Positions 33,118-48,200 of a DNA stretch of 64,000 bases are shown here, piece after piece (position 1 is the stretch's first letter; each line of letters starts with the position of its first letter). The translations under genes were made by a program, and so were the position numbers. Source of the DNA: Sistotremastrum niveocremeum HHB9708 (lineage: Eukaryota > Basidiomycota > Agaricomycetes > Sistotremastrales > Sistotremastraceae); NCBI GenBank assembly GCA_001630475.1, contig KV419402.1:563925-627924 (forward strand), in the 5' to 3' direction. Below the pieces are notes generated by a model, which was given only the letters and a program-made list of their open reading frames with translations, was not told the origin of the DNA and searched no databases.

Positions 33118-34046
33118 TAATAATGTAACGATTAACCTGTCGTGTCTTAACTCTAATGAAATCTTCAGTTATTCGTGTGCCTCACGTATCGTCTGGTGGA
33201 TTTCTAAGCGCTGTCCAATTTTCCTGATCCCGACAAGGAACTCAAGCTATAATCTGACTAAGAATCGACAGTTTTAGTCAAATCGAACTACACATATCCT
33301 TCTCCAGGAGCTAAGAACGGCAATCGTCTGAGGTAGAACCGGAACTCTATTGCACCTTAGAACACCGAACTGAAAACCGAGTCTCCGAGAGTCTACGGGT
33401 CGATGATCTCATTCAGGAGTTGATTGCGTCTTTTGCTTCCGTCTCGGCCTGGGACAACTCCGGGGACCTGAACGTTGAACGTTGAACAAGTTGTTCAATC
33501 ATCGTGGCAACATTCGGAATCCATTCTCAGGCTTTCTGGAGGTCCACGTACAGCCGGCGATCTTCTCTCTTGTACTTGTCCGATGTTTCAGCCTCTGGTC
33601 TCGGTCCTGCCGATCTATTGTGTCACCTATGGCACCATATACATGTAACAATCTTGTCTGCATGATAGCCCAATAAGTTGTACGTTGTTCAATGTCCAAT
33701 TTCTGAGCCCACCGGAAGCGCCAAATTGAGATCTACAGTACAAGGATCGGGAAGCCGCACCTCTTTTCGAGCCTGCTATTCAAGCAAAGCCTGTTCGATA
33801 CGTGTCTTTTGTCAGCACACTTTCTAGAATGTGCCATGGCAAGAGGCACACTTTGCTCGACCCACGACCCGGCAGTTCCATTATCAACTGCGGACGAACG
33901 CGGATGAGCTACGGTAACGGAATCGCCCTTTTAGGAAGTTCCGAGCCCCTCTTCCGACCCGGAAGGACTTACCGTTTTACCAAGTCTCGGCTTGCTTTCT
34001 CACTGACTCAGTCAGCACCGATCTTGTGCTTCACCTATCTTGCGAA
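33118..34046. other. Intergenic region upstream of Old Yellow Enzyme gene
   Basis: About 930 bp. It contains a short GTTGAACGTTGAAC direct repeat near 33470-33485 and CCGAG/CGGAA-rich words near 33940-33970 that might be regulator sites. No gene recognised. Confidence 0.5.
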
Positions 34047-34054
34047 TATAAAAG
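34047..34054 (+). promoter_or_regulatory. TATA box of the Old Yellow Enzyme gene
   Basis: TATAAAAG lies 125 bp before the start codon at 34179, with a pyrimidine-rich stretch between them. This is a typical inducible fungal core promoter. Confidence 0.55.
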
Positions 34055-34178
34055 CAACTCGATGGCACCGATGGCATCATCACTTCCCCTCTCGCTCTCG
34101 CTCTTAGATTTCCTGTTCCCAATTTTCTGCTCCTGATACCTTTCTTGATCTAAATTTGCTATACCTGCTATACCCGAA

Positions 34179-35442
<1,264 letters not shown>

Positions 35443-35724
35443 AGTAACAGAGAAGAATTAGAGGAGATATGTGCCATCTATCATTAATTTGTATTTCTCG
35501 CGTCTTCACTGAATGTAACGATCGCACAATAATTAATCACTCGGTCAATTATCTGCTACCCGGTAACCCGGGGCGCTCTCATTCTCACGCACAATACAAA
35601 GACAACCACATGCGCACGATGTCATTACAAAAATCATTCACAAAAGTCGCAGCCAAGACCAAAATAGATAAATCTACTACTGAACAAGAATCAAAGAGAC
35701 CGAACAAAGCGAATTCAAAGCCCT

Positions 35725-38732
<3,008 letters not shown>

Positions 38733-40880
38733 CGTTGTCGTCGAAGAATGGTTAAAGACGAGCACGAAGAAATGATGAGGTCAACCTCGTCGCCAATGGC
38801 AGCGAACGAGAAAAGGAGCAGCCGAGAAAAATGTGGCTTACGTAACGTGCCTCATCTCTAACTTGTCAACGACTCGCGGTCGGACGCATGTTCAGTGTAT
38901 GCTAGCCAAGAACGCTTTGTGAACTCAAGCAGAGTTATATATCTCACAAAATTGCTCTATGAGTCCTTCCAATGATATTCAAGATGCGACTACAACCACC
39001 CGATATAAACCAAAGTTGAACAACAATGAATATAATCATGCGGTCTGTACGTCAACGTAACGACATCATCTCTCCTCAAGGTGCAAGATCATCTATTAAG
39101 GTGACCAGCTGAAGCACTGCTCCAGTTTTCCAATGGCCGCTTTTCCAATACGATGACTGTTGGTGCTCGACAATTGAGTCCAGGAAAATGAAGACAATCC
39201 AACAGAGAATGAGTTATGCGCGCATAGTCTTCTCTGAACGAATAGCTTGCAGGTTCAGTGGTTAGAGATGAATGAAATAAATTCTCGAGAGGTAAAAAGA
39301 AGGTAGAAACAGATACGATTTAAAACACCAATGGCAGGACGGAAATATCGGATGCACCGACCGGTGCCGAAATTCTTGCCGAGCTTTCCGACGAAGAACC
39401 AACCTGAGCTGGGTTTGTTGACTTCTGGTGTGAAACTTCGACGTCTTCGACTCTCACTGGAATGTCGGCGACTGATGCGCAATAATCTCTCCTTCATATC
39501 CTCTCCAATTTCAAAATTCATTGTCACAAGTACAACGAGCATTATTCCGTCCTTATGTGTTCTTTTCTGGCGAGTTCCCTCACTTTTTGGGATATTTATC
39601 TCTCATCCCTCCTTTGCGTATGAGCTAATTTAGCACGAGTCATCAATTAGGTTTGAAACACTGCCGGTTCTTCTTATCGTTGAGCACATATAAACCGCTT
39701 TTGTGATATATGGGATGTACAAATTCCGTAAACTGTAACTTGAAGTCAAGCTGAAAATAACTGTTGGGAACTGTTACGTTTACTACGGAGAAACAGTCGT
39801 GGGAAAATAGTGATTACCCTCTTCTTTCTCGTGCTGCTAGTACTCACGCCCAAAGTGAATTCATATCGTCACATTGTCGATGATATATCGAAGACGTTAT
39901 GCTCCACGATCCGCTACTAGTAATAGCCAACTCCGTCAAATAACCTCAGGTGTTTCCCCTAGAGTTCCTGTGCCTGGCGTCAACTCGGAACATCGTGTCA
40001 GAATGTGTCATGGAAGAAAGCCGTGCAGACTCGGACCCCGCACGGCAGGAATAATGATCTACGGATAGGTACGTTGATAATTGATCTTGACCAATGTCCG
40101 TATAGTACCATACGAGGGCCTCCGATCACACAAGTAGAAGTCAAGATCTTAGAACTAATACCCAGTTACGCTTGCCTTTATTCGCAGAGGCTACAACATT
40201 TGGGGCTCATTGAAGTTTGAATGCAGATCAGCGAGGAAGAACTCCAGGCCAGGCCAGGCCCAATTTCAAAGTTGGGGGTTCGAAACCACAAGGAAGACGC
40301 TTTCATTACCGGCCCATATCAGAGCCAAACGTAAGGCTTCGGGGTTCCGCCATGCGCCTCAGACGAAGCCCTCTCGCTTAAGACTTTTCGTGTGCTCAAG
40401 TCAGCGCTGTTGACCTTGTGATCTCGGTCTATCTATCAACCTTCTAAACGTGGTTTGCTGGCATTCATTTGGCTTGTTAATCCCGGACTCTTATTTGCGG
40501 GAGCAGCCTGGTTTCTGGAAACCTCAGAATCCACGGCGGATTTTTGTCAGCCGGTCCTTCGACAACTGAGTTTCGGTGCTGCATTAGAAGTGTCTAGATA
40601 TTGAATAACTCGCCGAGACCTTGGAAGCGAAGCAGCCATGGACCCGGACTCGGAAACTCCGAAGTCAAGGTTGGACCACCAGTCACTACCGTCGACGGAC
40701 CGCCGAAGCCCTTCTTATGCCCGATGGGTTGAGAGAGACATACTATATTTCGGTACTTCGAGGCGCTCTCGTCCCATTTTCTCAAGTTCACTTCCATGCA
40801 CGTGGTGAAAGGTGCCTGGCGAGCAGATTGAAAAGCAGACAGACTGGCCGGTCTCTAACACTCGCCCCTAGATTCTTGCT
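38733..40880. other. 2.1-kb intergenic region
   Basis: Between the PRP43 start and the first secreted-protein gene. Open frames here (for example 39331-39633 and 40621-40944) have no family motifs and overlap antisense frames. A tRNA B-box-like ggttcgaaacc at about 40277 has no A-box partner. AGGCC direct repeats occur near 40250. Confidence 0.45.
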
Positions 40881-41705
40881 ATGGCCTTACGAAGGTTCTT
40901 GTCCTATGGAATCGTTCTCTCGACTTTCGGTCAGTGTTTTTTGACTAGGGCAGATGAAGGGGGTCCTGAACTTTGTCTGCATTCTAGCGTCTGCGACGAT
41001 TGATTTGTCTCTTTGTCCCAACCCGACTTTCCTCAAGACGGAGCTCAAGCTGGTCCCTTCTGGAGGCCATATTAATATGACCACCTTCAGTTGCGGACAT
41101 ATCTCCTCTATAAACCATGAACGAACGGCTTTTCGAATTGGAGACGGAAGCTCTCCACCTGTCAAGATCGGCGGAGGCCTTCGGAAAAGAGCTGCTACTG
41201 AATGCGAGTTCACACCATGTGCTTGTGGGGAAAGCTGTACGCATGCTTGCTCGAGAATATGACACTACATTCCGTTGACCTGATCTCTAGGTGATTTAAC
41301 AGCATGCGTCGTGGATAAAGTCCCTATAACACCGAGCGATTGCGTAGCTTTGTCGAGTGGACTGCGATCTCTCTGTGAGTAAATTTCTCTTACACAGCGA
41401 CGGTATTTGATGGTTGCTTCGCAATCCAGCTGGCGAGTTTATTGTCCTTCAACCCTCCAACGTGGAAGTCCTATCCGCTGGGACTTGCGAGACTGCCTTC
41501 TATAATCGGCAGACCACGGCAGATCTTCAAGTCTGCCTTGATGACTGGGTGAGAGCGATCGTGCCTTCAGTTCAATGAGAAATCGAGTAAGGAGTCTTTA
41601 GGCCGGCCTCGTTGCAGGGCTGAATGCAGCTTGTCCCGGCGATTTTGCGCAGTGTCAAGGTGAAAGTCTAACAGGAGTGATAGGGCAACAATGGATCATA
41701 CAGTG
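40881..41705 (+). CDS. Cysteine-rich small secreted protein (paralogue A)
   Basis: Predicted extracellular protein of about 195 residues. Exons: 40881-40929, 40988-41236, 41291-41374, 41430-41548 and 41602-about 41705. A signal peptide (MALRRFLSYGIVLSTFASA) is split by intron 1. The mature part has SLCPNPTFLKTELKLVPSG, CEFTPCACGESC, TPSDCVALSSGL, AGTCETAFYN, VCLDDW and CPGDFAQCQGESLTG...GQQWI. Motifs and at least three intron positions match paralogue B, which confirms the gene model. The last exon may end at CAG-TGA, or splice onward, because CA|GTGAGT is also a donor as in B. The pattern of paired cysteines with a W before each final block is common in Agaricomycete secreted proteins of unknown role. 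Confidence 0.7.
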
Positions 41706-43115
41706 AGTGCTCTTCATCTTCAGAAGAGCTGGAAGATAAATCGAGCGAAGGCAAACACCGTCGTCTCTGCCGTTGGATCCGCCGAGTTAAGCATCAGTTT
41801 TACATTCTCATGATGGTCGGAAATCAGATGGAAAGGTCGGAATGTGTAGCCTCCATGATTGTCCTAGTGTCGCGGGCACGCTTATTTGGTAATCTGTGAA
41901 TCCCATTTCCTGCGGGTTAAATGATTCGCCTCCCATAGAATCACATTGAGCGCCAGGCGAACGAATTTTGCTTTCATGATTAATGAGTGGATTCAAGCAT
42001 CGGAACTATGGAAGAACAAACAGAATCAGGATCGGGAGTCTCCGGTGTTCTAGAGCTTCGGTTCCAGAAACGCAATCATGAAGGCTCACACTGGGTCGAC
42101 GGAAGAGTTTCCGGGACCCAAAAATCCCGCGAAAATGGGATGATAATTTAGAAGATTCGGCCCACCTTTTGAGTTGCCGAAATTCAATATAAATGCCATG
42201 GAAACGCGCACGAAATCCTTCCTGGACGCATTTCCTTACCATTTCCGGCCAGTTTTCATCCCATTTTGGCAGCCCAGAAATTGGATAAAATATTTTAAAT
42301 TATTATACAATTCCCACGGGGTTTTCGGGTTTCGGAAACTCTTCTGTCGACCCAGTGTCAAAGACTAGTCACGGAACGCCACCCGGGCGGCGTGAGAGCA
42401 GAGTACCGGAGTCAAGCTAGTCAAGGACAGAAGTGTGTTTGTGTTTGTGCTCTCAAGAACCCAATGGAGTTGGAGACTGGCTCGGAACTCCGCATATATG
42501 CACCTAACTCTGAATGAGGCTCACATCACTCTATATCCGAGAGGAACTCTCTGTGCCCATCGATCGACATCAATCAAAAGTAATATTCTCACCTATCGGG
42601 AACCGACTTTGAAGATTTGTTACCATAGATGCCCTGACCGACTCAGACTAATAAGGCACAATCAGCACTGAAAAGTTCCACCACCAGGTGTTATCGTCCT
42701 TTCTCGACTTTTCTTTCTACAGGGGATATAAATAATTCGGACATGCCGTGATGGTTCACATGCGCATACACGAAAGAATAAACGAAAGCTGAAGGGTTAC
42801 GGCGTTTCCGATTGCTCTACGTGTTCTTGTATTCAATGAAAGGAAAAATAAGATCGTACAGTACACAACCACTTTCACAATTTAAGTCCGACGAGGAGCA
42901 AGCGCGCTGTAATTTTTTCGCTTCAAAAATGCGATATCTTAGACAGCGTAGTTATGCCGTCAATGATAGGAAAACACAGCCTCATTCAGGTTTTGAAGAC
43001 GATCTTCCAGCGCTCTCTCTCAGCTCTCCCGTCAGGTGAATAAGTTTAGTGCCTGGCTGCCTACCTTAAAACCCTGAAAAAATGAGTCCCATTTCATCAT
43101 TCCCCTCAGATACCG
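41706..43115. other. Intergenic region between secreted-protein paralogues
   Basis: 1.4 kb without a recognised gene. At 42080-42125 and 42310-42360 two related stretches (gggtcgacggaagagtttccgggaccc and its near complement cggaaactcttctgtcgaccca) form a dispersed inverted repeat of about 25 bp, enclosing a second degenerate inverted pair (aattcaatataaatgccatgg region). GGATATAAATAA at about 42724 could be a TATA element but lies 390 bp from the next start. Confidence 0.45.
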
Positions 43116-44066
43116 ATGCCATCCCTCAGAACTCTGGCTATCCTTCTTTCACTCACCGTCGGTAGGTGATGGCCCCGGTTTTGTCTCAGTAACCATCTAA
43201 ACTTTGAACCTACTGACACAGTCGCTGCGGCAATCAATCCGTCCCTCTGCGCAAACCCCTTCATCACAAAGACAGAGCTTAGAACGGTCCCGTCTGGACA
43301 TCAAATAAATTTCACATCATGGGGATGTGCCGATACTTCGAAGAACACGGCCCAGCGAAGATCCCCACCGGCTAACCCCCACGCCCCACTGATGAAGGCC
43401 CGAGATCTTGAACAGCGGTCAGCGTCACAGTGCGAAATAGTGCCCTGTTCGTGCGGTCAAACTTGTGCGCATATTATTTCTCGTTGGCCTAAGAGATAAA
43501 TTAACTTTACGCGCGTTCTGCAGGTCAATTCAATTTTTGCGAGCAGCCGCCGCTGTCCTCAATCTTGCCCGCCGACTGCCAAACCTTGACTTCTGCGCTT
43601 CAGTCGGCTAGTGAGTGGTACAAATTCCTCTAGCTTTTCCATGATTTCAAGTGCGTCATACGTAGCCGCCGAGGAACCGATCGTTTTCGTACAGCCAGGC
43701 CCTGCAGGCGAAACAGCTTCCTTCGGGAGCTGTGAAACCGTTTTCTGGAACGAAGTGACCACTTCAAGCAACCAATTATGCGTTGACGACTGGGTGAATA
43801 CCGACGCTGAACTTCAGATTGCTTCCCATTAATTGAGGGTTCGAATCGGTTCGATAGGCTGCATTGACTCTCGATATCAGCAACGACTGTCCTGGCCAGT
43901 TTGCTCAGTGTCAACAGCTGCTCAGCACGGGACTCGGCGATCAGTGGATTCTCCAGTGAGTATGGCGTAGCTGGGGTCTCTCATAATTGCATTTGACTCC
44001 GACAACAGAGTTACAGCGGCGGAAGCCCCGTTGATGCCACCAATCCCCCCGGATACAGAATTCTGA
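43116..44066 (+). CDS. Cysteine-rich small secreted protein (paralogue B)
   Basis: Six exons (43116-43161, 43222-43464, 43524-43610, 43666-43793, 43858-43955, 44009-44066) give about 219 residues. The signal peptide is MPSLRTLAILLSLTVVAAA. The mature region parallels paralogue A: SLCANPFITKTELRTVPSG, CEIVPCSCGQTC, LPADCQTLTSAL, FGSCETVFWN, LCVDDW, CPGQFAQCQQLLSTGLGDQWILQ. Introns 1 (after the signal-peptide core), 2 (splitting a Cys codon in CGxxC) and the one after DDW sit at the same places in both. It therefore arose by tandem duplication about 2.2 kb downstream of A and has diverged considerably in sequence. No enzymatic motif is seen. Expected in the cell wall or medium. Confidence 0.75.
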
Positions 44067-44919
44067 GGTAGTTTCGTTAATCAAAGGAAGACACGCGGTC
44101 TGGGATAGCCAAGACTCGCCTGAGCCCCAACAATTCCGCAATGTAAAGACTTCAGAAAGGCTCGTGGTCTGGCAGTCGTCAATGACGAGAATGACAAGCA
44201 TGGTCATCAGTAGACAGCGCGAGAACGGTGCTTGTGAACATGACAAGAGAATATATCAATTTGGACCCGATAACGCCGGTGCTTGAGGCGGCGGCAGAAT
44301 AATGATGTCAATCGATGCAGGGAACTGGACGCGCCTGGGTGGCACGCTTGAAGAGAACAGAGGATAGCCCCAACAGTAGCGGGGCTTCTGGTCTAACATG
44401 TAAGAGGCGGATAATGATCACCAACCCACTCACGAAGAGAGACGGGGCATCTGCACTGCCCTTCTCTGGCTCTCCCAGCCAATTCCCGGGTTCGACAGCA
44501 GACAGACAAGAAGAGCTACAAGAAGTTCCATGGTAGCACATCACTCGATGAAATCTGTGGCACGATCCTCGCGCGTGCTCGACGTATCCAGAAAAAGCTG
44601 CTTGGCTTGTAGGAACCGTATGCTGTTCTACAACATCACTCTGATCTTTGATGTCATTCGAGACATGGAGGACACAGAGGAGCAGCGCCCTCAAGATTCG
44701 GCGATGCATCACGGCTTTCTGTCCTGCTTATCCTGGGTTCCGACGTAGGTCAGATCGACCACGACGACGCTGCTCACCATTCGCCACATTAAATGATCCA
44801 TCGAGAAGAATGAGCCGGTGCACGCTTGGATATCGCACGACATTACTAGGCAGCTAGGCCTGCCAGCCTGGGGCTAGTAGCGATGAGAGAGCTGATGAGA
44901 AGCTGCGGTTCAGTACAAC
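44067..44919. other. Intergenic region left of the retrotransposon
   Basis: About 850 bp. A minus-strand frame starting near 44531 (MELLVALLVCLLSNPGIGW...) looks faintly like a signal peptide, but I could not build a convincing gene from it. Otherwise nothing recognised. Confidence 0.4.
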
Positions 44920-44924
44920 GTCCC

Positions 44925-45192
44925 TGTGACGGTGACTATATTCTTGCGGTATAGTGACCGAACAGAGTCTCTTGCGAATAAGCGAAGTCTTGATGCAGTC
45001 GATAATTGACAGACACAAAGGACAGTCGATTAGAGGAAAGAGAACTAAAGTAGATACATGCGCAGAGTAGCTACTTATATACTGAGGAGGATCGGAGAAT
45101 AAATACATGACTTCTACGATCGACCAGAGAACATAGTCCATACGAGATCGTAACGGCTATGCTCGGCTATCCCGGAGGCCATAACCGTTACA
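44925..45192 (-). repeat. 3' LTR of the gypsy element
   Basis: 268 bp, TG...CA termini. It reads identically to the 5' LTR at 53488-53755 when compared line by line. Confidence 0.95.
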
Positions 45193-45278
45193 CACCCCCT
45201 CCAGCATCGAGTAGACGAGATGCTACATAGAAAAGGAGTACTAGAAGGGAAATTTTAGATAGCAATAAAGAAAAATAC

Positions 45279-48200
45279 TCAATTGCCGCCACCACCACCA
45301 CGTCCTCGACCACGACCACCACGGCGACCACGACCACCACGAGAAGGACGAGGATTGTACTGATTTTGGTACGGATGATATTGCTGGTGTTGCGGCGGAT
45401 ACGTCGGCGGTAGGGGCGCGTTGAACGGGACCATGTTCGGGTAGTCCAGGAAGCTGGTAAATCGTCCCCAGAGGTCAGACATAGCGCGACGCGCGAGCTG
45501 TTCGAATGGGAGCTCACGATCGGCGTCTCGTCGGGCAATCCGTATATTTTCCTGCTGTTCCTGCTGGATACGGCGTTCCTGCTGCCTGGCATGACGACCT
45601 TGGTCTCTGATTTCGCGGGCGATGAGAGTGCGTTCAGCTGGAGTCCTTGCGAGGACGAGTCGCTGCTGTGCCTCGCCGAGATTGTTGAAGACGTCGGCAC
45701 GAAGGTGAGGGGGGAGGCCGTCGATGAAGTCAGGCTGTTCATGGAGCGGGACGTCGGCGAGAGTACGAGCCAAGTCGGCAGCAGTAGCAGCTGGGGCAGG
45801 TCGAGCAGGAATGACAGGAGCATCATTCGGGGCAGCAGGTGCCTGAGTAATAGCAGGAGCGACGGCGTCGGCCATCTCGACATCCTGATCGGGGGCTTGA
45901 CGAGCGCGGGCTGGCGTGTTGGTGAGATCGAGGCGATCGAGAGCGACGGTGGCGTTGGCGACGGCTGCAGTAGGAGGAGGAGGCTGAGGTCGTCCAGGTG
46001 CAGGAGCTGCAGCCGGCGATGCCGATCTAGCCGGGGCAGGACTGCTACCGCGGGCGCTAGAATCGGATACCGAGATGACGTCATCATCAGGGGGCAGAGG
46101 CGCAGCCTCCATAGCACGCATTTCGGCTAGCGACACGAAAGGGTTAGAGTCAAGTTCAATGCCATAGTTAACGAAAGAAATACCAGCATGACGCTCAGGG
46201 TCAAAAACAACCTCAGGAGGAGGCAGAGCGATGTCTGGGATGCGATGAACGAAGTCATTGCGATTTCCAATGGCGACCTGAGCGGCTGGAATTGGAGTGT
46301 CCGCGGGTAGGACATTTGCGATGGGTGGGCCTACTTGAGGGTCGGGTTCTCCATCGGCGTCGTCGTCAGAATTATGAGCAGTAGAAGCGCGGCGAGCGGT
46401 TTTCGCAGTAGGGTTGCGAAGATGGGTGACAGCCATACAGGACGAACGCAGCCTGACAGAGACTTTATAAGTGATCCTGGGGCACCAAGTCGGTAAAGAA
46501 ATAGCCGCGACACCTAGAGGAGGGGCCTTAGAACCACGTGAAACGGTCAGCGCAGAGCCCTCGAAATTTTTCGGCAACTCAGTGATCGACGAGACTCCTA
46601 AAGCTTCAAGATAGGAGCTCAGAGCATCGAGGTGTTTCACGTTTGCGATCGGCTCCCACGAGTGATCGCCAGTTTTCCATAGAACTTTGAAAATGAGAGC
46701 GTCGCCAGCACCAGAATGTGAAATGAATTTCTCAACTGGCCATTCTGACGACTCGGCAGGTTCAGCTCCTAAGGACGGCGAGAGAAGCTGTACACGATTA
46801 GGGAATCGTCGGTCATCGTTAGGAACGTGGATGCGAAGAAGTGATGAATGAAACACAGGATGAAGTCCGCGAGACTTCATGTCAGAGGGTAGATCCAGCT
46901 TAAACGAAGATCCGTCAACAACCTCAGACAAAATTTTAAAGGGGCCAACAAACTTAGGGGTAAGCTTGCGTGATCGACCAGGAGCAAGACGCATATTCTT
47001 CGTCTCAACATAGACCAGATCACCGACTTTAAACGGGGCCGGCTTACGATGCTTGTTTGCCGTCTTCGTCTGTTTAACACGAGTTGCGAGGATAGCATCA
47101 TGAGCCGCCATCAGTGCACCTTTAACAGTCGATGCGAAACGACGTACACCCGGGTATGGATCCTCCGTATTAAAAATCATGGATCTGGGCATACGACCGG
47201 AGTTCAAGAAGAACGGTGCGAAACCAGTCGTTTCGGAACGGGAGTTGTTGATTGCGAATTCGATGAGAGGCAACTTGGAGGCCCAATCCTTTTGCTCGAG
47301 TGACACACACGATCGAAGCATGGAATTAATGACCCTGTTCACGCGTTCTGTCAACCCGTCCGTTTGAGGGTGAAAAGACGAACTCATACGAAGTTCCGTG
47401 CCAATTAGCGCATGGAGACGCTGCCAGAACGTGCTCGTGAATAGAGAGTCGCGATCCGAGACGATGTGCTCGGGAATGCCATGTAGACGATAAACCGAGT
47501 CGAAGAGAATCTCCGCAATATCTTTAGCCCGATAAGTTTGTTTAGAAGGGACCAGATGAACCATCATCGTCAAGTGGCAGATGATGACCGTTAGCATATC
47601 AAACGTACCGTAACGAGTGGTAGATTCAGGGAGAGGACCCATAAAATCCATGCCAACCGTTTGCCACGGTCGAGTCGGAACTTCTAGAGTGGAGAGGAGA
47701 CCATATGCGACTTGATTTCTCGGTTTTGCTGCAGCACAGATGGCGCACGAGTCACAGAAAGCCTTGATATCCTTAATCATTTCCTTCCACCAGACTTGAT
47801 CACGGAGAGACGCCAGAGTTTTTCTCGCACCAAGATGAGCAAGGAGAGAATGAGCATGAGAAATAACGAGTTCTCGAGCAGAGCGATCGCCAATTTTGAT
47901 GTCTGGGATGCATAATCGCCGGTTATCCGAACTGATAACAAAAATTAGGTCGCCAGTGATTTCGAAGTTCTTGTAGTGAGAGGGATTCTCCAATAAAGTC
48001 GCGAAGAAGGGGTCTTCTCTATAACGACCTTTGAGACTGGCTGCAAAGTCGATGCCTTCAACGGAAGCGGTTATAATGTCTGTAATGACTGGAGTCATGC
48101 CGGCCCCGGCATCCCCAATCGGATCTGCAGATGCTTCCGTTGATGACGTAACGAGTCTCAGTGACTCAGAACCCGTATCGGCGCTTAATCCAGAGCGATC

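Noticed and set aside
40265-40300. tRNA gene from a ggttcgaaacc B-box
   Set aside because: No A-box or acceptor-stem pairing could be found upstream or downstream.
44854-45141. Protein-coding frame in the LTR (also at 53480-53704)
   Set aside because: The same frame occurs in both LTRs because they are identical repeats. It has no family motif and overlaps promoter and terminal sequence.
45591-46130. 179-residue plus-strand frame antisense to pol
   Set aside because: It is a shadow of the biased Ala/Pro codons in the pol tail on the other strand and shows no independent protein character.
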